Positions 1-5,440 of a DNA stretch of 6,922 nt are shown piece after piece (position 1 is the first letter of the stretch; every line of letters begins with the position of its first letter). Source of the DNA: Methanoregulaceae archaeon (GTDB lineage: Archaea > Halobacteriota > Methanomicrobia > Methanomicrobiales > Methanospirillaceae); contig JAJRBP010000303.1 of NCBI GenBank assembly GCA_028679405.1, positions 1 through 6,922 of the forward strand, read 5' to 3'. The notes beneath the pieces were generated by a model. The model was given only the letters and a program-made list of their open reading frames with translations. It was not told the origin of the DNA and ran no database searches. The position numbers and the translations under genes were made by a program.

Positions 1-10
1 AAGCCTTGTT

Positions 11-95
11 ATTATTTTTTATATATTATAGAGATAATCATCGAGCATTTATCTTTTTTATAATATCTAAAATCGTAAATGAAAGTTTTTTAAAT
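11..95 (+). promoter_or_regulatory. AT-rich promoter region of the PKD surface protein gene
   Basis: Roughly the first 100 bases are very AT-rich, by eye about three quarters A/T, unlike the GC-richer coding DNA that follows. Several archaeal TATA-like elements are visible: TTTTTATATATTA at 16-28, TTTTTATAATAT at 55-66 and TTTTTTAAAT at 86-95. The last has a purine-rich stretch (GAAAG, 81-85) just before it that could act as a BRE, and would place a start of transcription near 115-120, giving a leader of about 45 bases with the ribosome binding site at 148-154. Which box is used cannot be decided from sequence. No gene is visible in 1-160. Confidence 0.5.
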
Positions 96-147
96 CCAGA
101 CCGGCATGAGTGCATCATTGCCATCGTATGAACCAGTGGAAACAAAT

Positions 148-154
148 GGAGGAG
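148..154 (+). promoter_or_regulatory. Ribosome binding site that fixes the start at 161
   Basis: GGAGGAG lies six bases before the ATG at 161 and matches the archaeal anti-Shine-Dalgarno sequence well. It favours this start over the in-frame upstream ATG codons at 110 and 128. The extra N-terminal residues those would add are His/Met/Gln-rich and would bury the signal peptide. Confidence 0.75.
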
Positions 155-160
155 TGTGTA

Positions 161-2266
161 ATGAAAAGACATAGTCTGATGAAAGCGTACCTGGTCGTCC
201 TGTTGTTCGCCCTTTGTGCGGCAGGGGCGACGGCTGCACCCGTGGCGAATTTCACGGCATCGCCGACTACAGGTATCGCACCGCTCGCGGTCCAGTTTAC
301 CGATTTGAGCACGTTCAACGGCACGGCCGTTGTCTGGCAGTGGCAATTCGGAGACGGCTCGCCGAATTCCACGGTACAGAATCCCCTGTATATGTATCCT
401 GCCCCCGGCGTGTACACGGTCAACCTTACGGTCCGCGACCTTGAAGGAGTGAACACGATGTCGCAGGTGAACCTGATCACTGCGACGTACGGGGTTACCT
501 TTACCGCTATCCCGCAGACCGGGTTCGCGCCGCAGAACGTCACATTCCAGGATGCGTCGGTCGGGTCCAACGGAGGGCCGATCATCTTCTGGGACTACCA
601 GTTCGGAGACGGATCTCCGAATGTGAGCGGCACATCGAGTGTCGTGAGCCACATCTATACTGCCCCGGGGACCTACACGGCGAACCTGACGATTACCGAC
701 CAGCTGACGCTGCAGGCGACCGGATCTATCGATATTACCGTTCAGGACAATCCGTTCGCGGTGACCCAGACGGTTGTCTACACGAGCCCCAATACGAACC
801 ATACAGGTGTAAGGGTGCTTGTGTACTCCGACCAGAACAGGACCTACGCGAACGGGACGATGATGCCCATCGCCGACAACCAGGCACCGCTGGTGGCGCT
901 TAAAAACCTGAACTTCTCGTATACCGGGACCAACAACCACACGGTCTTCTACGATTACCTGCAGAACCAGGGCCCGTGGAACCTCGTGATCTACAACGAA
1001 GAGATGTGGGACCCGCCGGGCAGCAACCCGATGACCCGGGTCGCAAACTATACCCCGCTTACCACCTACATCACCGGAGGCGGAAGGGCGATCGTCACGA
1101 CCGCCAACATGGAAATTTACCCGACCGACCCGCTGTGGACGGCGCTCGGCGTAGTGCTTCCGAACAGGGTGACGGATCCTCTGTACCAGGAGAAGATCAA
1201 CGGGACGAACGGCAGCGCGTACTTCTGGAACACAGCGTTCATCAACAACAGCTTTGGTCTCTTCGTTACCCCGAACATAATCACGAGTCCCATCCTCTAT
1301 AACGGTTCGGCACTCCAGTACGACATCAACGGGTATAACATCACCACGAATGCCGGTGGATGGGTCGCGCTGGGGAACACCACGCTGCCCGCGTTCGGCA
1401 AAGGGCATATCTCCGTCACGAACTCGAACAGGACCATATTCAACGGCCTGATTCCGGGCTCGATGATCAACCAGCGTGCCAAGAGGATCGATGTCGAACT
1501 CTTCGAGAACGAGATCCTGGTAGTTCAGAAATTCACAAAGATCGGCACCATGCGTAATCACAGGTTGTACTTCGATCGGTCAGGCAACGGAGTATTCGGC
1601 CTCGGGGACATATCATTCGGCCTTGGCGTGACGGGAGATGTCGGTGTCTCGGGAGACTGGAGCGGCACCGGAAAGACGCGAGTCGGAGTTTTCAGGCCAT
1701 CGACCAGGTTCTGGTACCTCGACAGGAACGGCGACTTCCTTGCCGACCAGACGGTGAACGGCTTCCTCACGAATATCACGAATGCGTTGCCGGTCACCGG
1801 TGACTGGACCGGGAACGGCACGACGAAGATCGGGGTGGTGAACAACACCACGAAGATGTGGTACCTCGACCTCAACAAGAACTTCGTCTTCGACGCAGGT
1901 GACGTGAACTTTACCCTGACCGGCTACACGTCCGCTGTCAACGATACACCGGTGACAGGCAACTGGAACGGAACCGCCATAACCAGCTACGGCATGTACC
2001 GCGGAGGACAATGGTTCCTCGATACGAACGGCGACCGCGTGGTGGACCTGACATACCCGAACTTCCTGACCAATGCAACCTATATGAACGTCACCGGCGA
2101 CTGGACAGGGAACGGGACGACCAAGGTTGGATTATCCAGGAACGGCCAGTGGTGGCTGGATGCAAACAAGAACGGGGTATTCGATCCTGCCGGCGACATC
2201 TATTACGCCAATTTCCTGACCAACCTGACCACCGGAACACTCAGGAACGTGACAGGAAACTGGTAA
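161..2266 (+). CDS. Secreted PKD-domain surface protein with C-terminal five-unit repeat (propeller-like)
   Basis: A 701-residue secreted protein of unknown specific role, probably cell-surface. Residues 1-25 form a signal peptide: basic n-region (KRHSLMK), hydrophobic core (AYLVVLLFALCAAG) and a plausible ATA cleavage site at 23-25. Two PKD domains follow (about 27-108 and 111-195), each with the FGDGSPN signature (63-69 and 148-154) and a P-G-x-Y-T strand. Residues about 217-456 look like an alpha/beta Rossmann or GATase-like fold (RVLVY, NLVIY, GGGRAIVTT, GGWVALGN), but the mature protein has no cysteine, so a cysteine-nucleophile amidotransferase is excluded. Residues 468-701 hold five units of about 50 residues. 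Each pairs a Trp/Tyr-x-Leu-Asp strand with a DxNxDxxxD-like, possibly calcium-binding, loop and a T-G-D/N-W turn. About thirty N-x-S/T sequons suggest heavy N-glycosylation. No C-terminal membrane anchor or PGF-CTERM-type sorting signal is visible, so the protein may be released or held non-covalently. The gene appears to be transcribed alone. The domain calls are firm for PKD and signal peptide, and tentative for the middle domain. Confidence 0.85.
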   Translation: MKRHSLMKAYLVVLLFALCAAGATAAPVANFTASPTTGIAPLAVQFTDLSTFNGTAVVWQWQFGDGSPNSTVQNPLYMYPAPGVYTVNLTVRDLEGVNTMSQVNLITATYGVTFTAIPQTGFAPQNVTFQDASVGSNGGPIIFWDYQFGDGSPNVSGTSSVVSHIYTAPGTYTANLTITDQLTLQATGSIDITVQDNPFAVTQTVVYTSPNTNHTGVRVLVYSDQNRTYANGTMMPIADNQAPLVALKNLNFSYTGTNNHTVFYDYLQNQGPWNLVIYNEEMWDPPGSNPMTRVANYTPLTTYITGGGRAIVTTANMEIYPTDPLWTALGVVLPNRVTDPLYQEKINGTNGSAYFWNTAFINNSFGLFVTPNIITSPILYNGSALQYDINGYNITTNAGGWVALGNTTLPAFGKGHISVTNSNRTIFNGLIPGSMINQRAKRIDVELFENEILVVQKFTKIGTMRNHRLYFDRSGNGVFGLGDISFGLGVTGDVGVSGDWSGTGKTRVGVFRPSTRFWYLDRNGDFLADQTVNGFLTNITNALPVTGDWTGNGTTKIGVVNNTTKMWYLDLNKNFVFDAGDVNFTLTGYTSAVNDTPVTGNWNGTAITSYGMYRGGQWFLDTNGDRVVDLTYPNFLTNATYMNVTGDWTGNGTTKVGLSRNGQWWLDANKNGVFDPAGDIYYANFLTNLTTGTLRNVTGNW
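1565..2263 (+). repeat. Five tandem protein-level repeats of about 50 codons
   Basis: In the surface protein the Leu/Phe-Asp position recurs at residues 472, 521, 570, 621 and 667, and the G-D/N-W turn at 498-500, 547-549, 600-602, 646-648 and 699-701. The spacing is 46-53 residues. The DNA is only partly conserved between units; the best matched blocks begin near 1801 and 2099 (both encode GDWTGNGTTK). The pattern resembles FG-GAP/VCBS-like propeller blades with calcium-type loops (DRNGDFLAD, DTNGDRVVD). Confidence 0.75.
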
Positions 2267-2287
2267 CCCGGTTCCCTCTTTTTTTTT
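2255..2287 (+). terminator. Hairpin plus T-tract after the surface protein gene
   Basis: GGAAACTGG (2255-2263) can pair with CCGGTTCCC (2268-2276) across a four-base loop, giving eight pairs with one A-C mismatch and one G-T wobble. A T-rich tract with nine consecutive T (2279-2287) follows at once. The stem overlaps the last codons and the TAA stop. Archaeal termination depends mostly on the T-tract, which is strong here; the stem may only add to it. Confidence 0.65.
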
Positions 2288-2296
2288 AATCCGGAC

Positions 2297-2332
2297 TTGC
2301 ACGTTGAATGAGGTGCAAAGGGAACCTTCAAC
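2297..2332 (+). promoter_or_regulatory. Two interleaved inverted repeats upstream of the alanine dehydrogenase gene
   Basis: TTGCAC (2297-2302) is repeated inverted as GTGCAA (2313-2318), and the directly adjoining GTTGAA (2303-2308) is repeated inverted as TTCAAC (2327-2332). The arms therefore lie in the order A-B-A'-B'. This could be an operator pair or an RNA fold in the leader. Six-base arms in a gap of this size can arise by chance. No clear separate TATA box for the gene is seen, except that the T-rich tract running into TTTTTTAAT (2282-2290) could serve. Confidence 0.3.
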
Positions 2333-2358
2333 AGTGGCTGCGTGAATGAGAGTGAGTG

Positions 2359-3294
2359 ATGAAGTATTTTCCCACACCTGATGAGAAGATCCGGCTGTCT
2401 GAAGTGAACAGGGCGGTCGAGGCGGCTTTCTCAGAACACGGCCTTGGGAACGTGCAGATGCCGCCCAAGGTCTACGTTACATTCCCCCACGGGGACTTCC
2501 GGACGATGCCCGCTTATCTCCCGGCCCAGCATATCGCCGGGGTGAAGGTGGTGAATGTCCACCCCGCGAACCCGAAACGGGATCTCCCGACGGTCATGTC
2601 CCTCACCATCATCCTCGATGTCGATACCGGGAGGCCGGAGGCGATCCTCAACTCGACGAGGCTCACCGACCTCCGGACAGGAGCCGGCGGGGCAGTGGCG
2701 GCAAAGTATCTCTCCCCGAAGAAGGATGTGACACTCGGGCTTATCGGGAGCGGGCGACAGGCCGCGGCACAGGTGGAAGCGATCGCCCTTGAGCTCAACG
2801 TTACGGGCGTGCGGGTGTGGAGCAGGCGTGAGGAGCACTCGGAGGCGATATGCAAAAGGTTCCCGGGCCTCGACTGCAAAGCGGTCTCGATCGAGAAAGC
2901 ATGCGATTGCGATATTCTCGTGACCACGACACCTTCAAGGAATCCGATTGTTATGAACGAGTGGATCCACGAGGGGATGCATATCAACGCGATCGGAGCG
3001 GATGCACCCGGAAAAGAAGAGCTCGACCCCGCAATCCTCCGTCGTGCACTGGTCTTTGTCGACGACCCGGCCCAGGCGGTCCATTCGGGGGAGATTAACG
3101 TGCCCGTCAGCAGGGGGCTCTATTCACCAGGGGAGATAGCCGGCACCCTGGGAGAGGTGGTTCTTGGGAAGAAACGCCGCAATTCGAAGGACCAGATTAC
3201 TGTTTTCGACTCTACCGGGCTTGGCATACAGGACCTGGCAATTGCCGATATCGCAATGAGGGATGCGGAGTCCATCGATCTCCCATTCCCTTAG
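2359..3294 (+). CDS. ala: Alanine dehydrogenase, ornithine cyclodeaminase/mu-crystallin family
   Basis: Predicted cytosolic enzyme for reversible NAD(P)-dependent oxidative deamination of L-alanine to pyruvate and ammonia. The protein has 311 residues, normal for the family, and closely resembles the Archaeoglobus-type archaeal alanine dehydrogenase. The N-terminal part carries QMPPKVYV (33-40), RTMPAYL (48-54) and the LTDLRTGA stretch (102-109). The nucleotide-binding fold starts with the glycine motif GLIGSGRQA (127-135). The second half carries VTTTPSR (188-194), the INAIGAD motif whose Asp215 matches the active-site Asp of the archaeal enzyme, GEINV (244-248), and the DSTGL-x-x-QD motif (284-292). 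The end of the second strand reads VWSRR (153-157), with no acidic residue at the tip, which suggests NADP rather than NAD. ATG 2359 was chosen; GTG 2356 is directly before it in frame. No strong ribosome binding site is seen. It converges on the Tes-like gene. Other members of this family (ornithine cyclodeaminase, imine reductases) cannot be fully ruled out. Confidence 0.85.
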   Translation: MKYFPTPDEKIRLSEVNRAVEAAFSEHGLGNVQMPPKVYVTFPHGDFRTMPAYLPAQHIAGVKVVNVHPANPKRDLPTVMSLTIILDVDTGRPEAILNSTRLTDLRTGAGGAVAAKYLSPKKDVTLGLIGSGRQAAAQVEAIALELNVTGVRVWSRREEHSEAICKRFPGLDCKAVSIEKACDCDILVTTTPSRNPIVMNEWIHEGMHINAIGADAPGKEELDPAILRRALVFVDDPAQAVHSGEINVPVSRGLYSPGEIAGTLGEVVLGKKRRNSKDQITVFDSTGLGIQDLAIADIAMRDAESIDLPFP

Positions 3295-3295
3295 A

Positions 3296-3306
3296 GGATA
3301 GTATCC
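3296..3306. repeat. Perfect 11-base palindrome in the gap between convergent genes
   Basis: GGATA-G-TATCC fills most of the 14 bases between the stop codons of the alanine dehydrogenase and Tes-like genes. The loop would be too small for a full hairpin (at most GGA/TCC pairs), and no T-tract follows on either strand, so a terminator role is doubtful. The two transcripts probably overlap at their 3' ends. Confidence 0.35.
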
Positions 3307-3308
3307 GG

Positions 3309-4790
3309 TTACTTTTCAGGCTCAGGGGAAGCAGCCGGACCCTTGCTGTATTTTTTCCAGATGCTCTCGCGGAAGACCGGACCGCTGTTATAGGTGCAGA
3401 AGGGGATGAGGGTCATATCCGGGGTCGCATAATGGATACAACACCGCTGCACCCGTGCGAGGTCGTAATTATACCGGTCCATGAAATGCATGGTCCCTAT
3501 GAAGAGTGAATTCCAGTGGAAGTCACGTAACGAAGCAAAGTCGTGGCGGAGGATCGTCTTTCCAAGAATCTTCCAGAGGTCGACCCCCTCCGGCCGGTCC
3601 TTGTGGATCGTTGCACGCATCTCGCGGATGCCCCGGATGAGGGCGAGGTATTTCCTGACCTTGCCCCCCTGCCTCATCTGCTCGGCCGTCCTCTCGAGGG
3701 CGGCAAAGAATCCCTCCACATCCACAAGACGGTTGATAGGGACAAGCCCGTCCTTCGCGACAAATACGTACGTGGCGGCCCCACAGTGCTGGTGTGCAGT
3801 GAACCTGATCTGCGGCTTACCTGTATATGCCTCTATCAGGTCCGAGAACGGGACCACACACGGCACTGGATAAAAATCGTCCTTTTTGATGGCCCCGGAT
3901 GTCTGGGTTTCGATATCTTCCACAATCTCGGGGATGGTGATGCGCTCCCGACGCACATCGTCGGCACTGGCAGCCCCTGTAAAGGCGATTGGCTGGAAAT
4001 TTATGCCGCGTATCACCGAGATGTGATCTGCCGCAAACCTTATGATATTCCCTATCTGGTCGTCGTTCCTGCCCTTGATCATCGTCGGGACGAGTACAAC
4101 TCCGATACCGGCCTTATCGCAATTTTCGATCGCCCTCTCATCGATAGCCAGCTTCGAGTTGGTCTCCCTGGTCACTCCGTCGAAGTGAAGGTATACTGTC
4201 GAGAGGCCTTCAGCCTTGAGGCGCATGGCGTATGCCGGGTCCTTCGAGAGCTTGATCCCGTTCGTTGCGATCTGTACCTGCTGGAACCCCATCTCCTTTG
4301 CCTTCCTGATTATCAGGGGAAGATCTTCCCGCAGGGTAGGTTCTCCCCCGGAAAACTGGACTGCAGGAGCCGGGACCGGTTTCTCGTCCCGCAGCACCTG
4401 CAGCATCCCGACCACCTGGTCGAAATCAGGCTCGTACACAAAGCCGCATGCACGGGCATTCGCGAAGCAGAAATCGCAGTCGAGGTTGCACCGGTTGGTG
4501 AGGTCGATGTTTGCGAGGAGGGTGCCCGAGCGGTGGTTCGCGCATAGTCCGCACCCTGTGGGGCAGCATTCCGGCGGTTTGGAGGACTGGGGGTTCTCCA
4601 CACCCCTCCCAATCGATTCGAACCGCTCGAACCTGGAGTACATACCTGCATCAGCCCAGTAGAGGTCGCGGAATGATCCGTGCTCGGGGCAGGCCCGTTC
4701 GAGCCATACCTTGCCGGCATCTTCAGTGATCTCGGCCTCGACGACGCGGTTGCATACAGGGCAGAGACTTCTCGTCTTCTTCAGGAGCAT
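3309..4790 (-). CDS. tes: Radical SAM protein, tetraether lipid synthase (Tes/MJ0619) family
   Basis: Predicted iron-sulfur radical SAM enzyme that joins phytanyl chain ends of two archaeol-type lipids into biphytanyl chains of membrane-spanning tetraethers. The 493-residue length fits the MJ0619/MA_1486 family. The N-terminus has CPVC (10-13) and CPEHG (Cys34), a rubredoxin- or zinc-ribbon-like pattern, then a cysteine cluster CCPTGCGLC (75-83). The radical SAM motif CNLDCDFC (Cys101, 105, 108) is followed by the GGEPT motif (148-152) that helps bind SAM. Further cysteines lie at 115, 224, 311, 336, 450, 451 and 465, 17 in all. This fits the family, where the characterised enzyme carries three 4Fe-4S clusters and a rubredoxin-like iron; which cysteine binds which centre here is inference. 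The C-terminal 15-20 residues look flexible. The ATG at 4790 is supported by a GGTGAT ribosome binding site. The gene is divergent to carS, which makes lipid precursors and supports a lipid role. A paralog acting on another lipid or substrate (for example making macrocyclic archaeol) remains possible. Confidence 0.78.
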   Translation of the reverse strand: MLLKKTRSLCPVCNRVVEAEITEDAGKVWLERACPEHGSFRDLYWADAGMYSRFERFESIGRGVENPQSSKPPECCPTGCGLCANHRSGTLLANIDLTNRCNLDCDFCFANARACGFVYEPDFDQVVGMLQVLRDEKPVPAPAVQFSGGEPTLREDLPLIIRKAKEMGFQQVQIATNGIKLSKDPAYAMRLKAEGLSTVYLHFDGVTRETNSKLAIDERAIENCDKAGIGVVLVPTMIKGRNDDQIGNIIRFAADHISVIRGINFQPIAFTGAASADDVRRERITIPEIVEDIETQTSGAIKKDDFYPVPCVVPFSDLIEAYTGKPQIRFTAHQHCGAATYVFVAKDGLVPINRLVDVEGFFAALERTAEQMRQGGKVRKYLALIRGIREMRATIHKDRPEGVDLWKILGKTILRHDFASLRDFHWNSLFIGTMHFMDRYNYDLARVQRCCIHYATPDMTLIPFCTYNSGPVFRESIWKKYSKGPAASPEPEK

Positions 4791-4796
4791 GATGAC

Positions 4797-4802
4797 ATCA
4801 CC
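4797..4802 (-). promoter_or_regulatory. Ribosome binding site of the Tes-like gene
   Basis: On the minus strand GGTGAT lies six bases before the ATG at 4790, a full match to the core of the archaeal anti-Shine-Dalgarno sequence. It confirms this start. Confidence 0.75.
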
Positions 4803-4816
4803 GGAACGATTCGCAC

Positions 4817-4835
4817 AGGCACGATTCTTGTGCCT
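4817..4835. promoter_or_regulatory. Inverted repeat in the tes-carS divergent promoter, possible operator
   Basis: AGGCAC (4817-4822) and GTGCCT (4830-4835) form a perfect inverted repeat around a seven-base spacer. It lies between the TATA-like box at 4844-4850, read on the minus strand, and the Tes-like start codon. This is where a repressor would block that gene's transcription start. No known regulator site is recognised, so the operator role is inference. Confidence 0.35.
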
Positions 4836-4843
4836 CAGATACC

Positions 4844-4869
4844 TTAATACTACTATCTGCTCTTTAATA
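4844..4869. promoter_or_regulatory. TATA-like boxes of the tes-carS divergent promoter
   Basis: Two AT-rich elements stand out: TTAATAC at 4844-4850 (GTATTAA on the minus strand) and TTTAATA at 4863-4869 (TATTAAA on the minus strand). The first would give a carS transcription start near 4872, just ahead of its ribosome binding site, and a Tes-like start near 4820. The second sits inside a short CTCT/AGAG inverted repeat (4860-4872). The gap between the two genes is about 100 bases and must hold both promoters. Confidence 0.5.
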
Positions 4870-4877
4870 GAGGTATT

Positions 4878-4883
4878 GGAGTG
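4878..4883 (+). promoter_or_regulatory. Probable carS ribosome binding site
   Basis: GGAGTG lies eight bases before an ATT codon at 4892 that is in frame with carS. It is the best match to the anti-Shine-Dalgarno sequence in the carS upstream region. No purine-rich site precedes the TTG at 4931. This supports a non-AUG start upstream. Confidence 0.45.
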
Positions 4884-4891
4884 CAGGTACC

Positions 4892-5440
4892 ATTAGCATT
4901 GAAGATCTCGGTCTGACCTTCATTTCTGCGTTGTGGATCATGCTGCCCGCGTATATTCCAAATCCGGCTGCCGCCCTGTTCGGCGGCGGAACACCCATCG
5001 ACATGGGGCGGAGCTGTCGCGACGGGTACAGGGTCTTTGGGGACGGGAAGACATGGAGGGGCCTGATTCTTGGGGTACTTGCGGGTATCCTTACGGGGCT
5101 TGTCATGATATGGGCCAGGGAGTTTTACGGATTATCGTTCCTCCCCTCATTAACTCCCCTGGTCGTATTCCTCCTTTCTTTGGGTGCCCTTCTCGGAGAC
5201 CTCGTGAAGAGCTACTTCAAGCGGAGGTTAGGGAAATCGCCTGGTGACAAATGGCCGGTCGCCGACCAGTACGACCTTGTTGCCGGTGCGTTTCTCATGG
5301 TCGCCCTGTTCGATCCGGCCTGGATCATGGGAGCCCTGAACGCGTGGATTCTCCTGACGATTCTCATCGTTACCCCTGTCCTTCACCGGTTCGTGAACTA
5401 CATCGGTTTCTGGGTGGGGGTGAAGAAGGTACCATGGTGA
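4892..5440 (+). CDS. carS: CDP-archaeol synthase (CarS), probable ATT start
   Basis: Integral membrane enzyme that transfers CMP from CTP to 2,3-bis-O-geranylgeranylglyceryl phosphate, giving the CDP-activated lipid used for all archaeal polar head groups. From the ATT at 4892 the protein has 182 residues, close to family length. The family marks are LPAYIPNPAAALFGGGTPID (18-37), GDGKTWRG (50-57), and the CdsA-like signature GDLVKSYFKRRLG (102-114) with WPVADQYD (121-128), where Asp103, Asp125 and Asp128 are likely metal or substrate ligands. About five hydrophobic membrane segments are seen: near 6-22, 57-75, 86-104, 129-148 and 152-164. No ATG or GTG is available in frame upstream of LPAY. 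TTG 4931 would leave only four residues before it, while the open frame back to the stop at 4868 continues a fitting membrane segment (LTFISALWIM). ATT 4892 or ATT 4898 is therefore the likely start; the exact one is uncertain. The 3' end overlaps pyrE. Confidence 0.88.
   Translation: MSIEDLGLTFISALWIMLPAYIPNPAAALFGGGTPIDMGRSCRDGYRVFGDGKTWRGLILGVLAGILTGLVMIWAREFYGLSFLPSLTPLVVFLLSLGALLGDLVKSYFKRRLGKSPGDKWPVADQYDLVAGAFLMVALFDPAWIMGALNAWILLTILIVTPVLHRFVNYIGFWVGVKKVPW
5416..5423 (+). promoter_or_regulatory. Ribosome binding site of pyrE inside carS
   Basis: GGGGGTGA lies within the last codons of carS, ten bases before the pyrE ATG at 5434, and AAGGT (5426-5430) lies closer. Together with the seven-base gene overlap this points to translational coupling, and it sets the pyrE start at 5434 rather than further upstream in the open frame. 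Confidence 0.6.

Noticed and set aside
110..160. Upstream in-frame ATG codons (110, 128) as start of the surface protein
   Set aside because: The 17-residue extension is not signal-like, and a good ribosome binding site sits just before ATG 161.
203..235. Lipoprotein lipobox around Cys19 of the surface protein
   Set aside because: The residues before the cysteine (F-A-L-C) do not fit a lipobox, and an AxA-type signal peptidase site follows six residues later.
38..1561. Long open frame (507 codons) on the minus strand opposite the surface protein gene
   Set aside because: Its translation is rich in Arg, Val, His and Gly with no domain or membrane pattern. It mirrors the codon bias of the clear PKD gene on the other strand.
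2343..2350. TGAATGAG repeated directly at 2305-2312 and 2343-2350
   Set aside because: An eight-base direct repeat with no further copies; no sign of an array, insertion site or operator series.
2346..2381. Small upstream open frame (11 codons) overlapping the alanine dehydrogenase start
   Set aside because: It has no clear ribosome binding site and is short enough to occur by chance; nothing in its residues suggests a leader peptide.
3543..4547. Open frame of 334 codons on the plus strand opposite the Tes-like gene
   Set aside because: Low-complexity Arg/Asp/Leu/Val composition without recognisable motifs. The minus strand here encodes an intact radical SAM protein with its own ribosome binding site.
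4931..5440. carS starting at TTG 4931
   Set aside because: It lacks a ribosome binding site and would delete most of the first membrane segment that the upstream open frame encodes.
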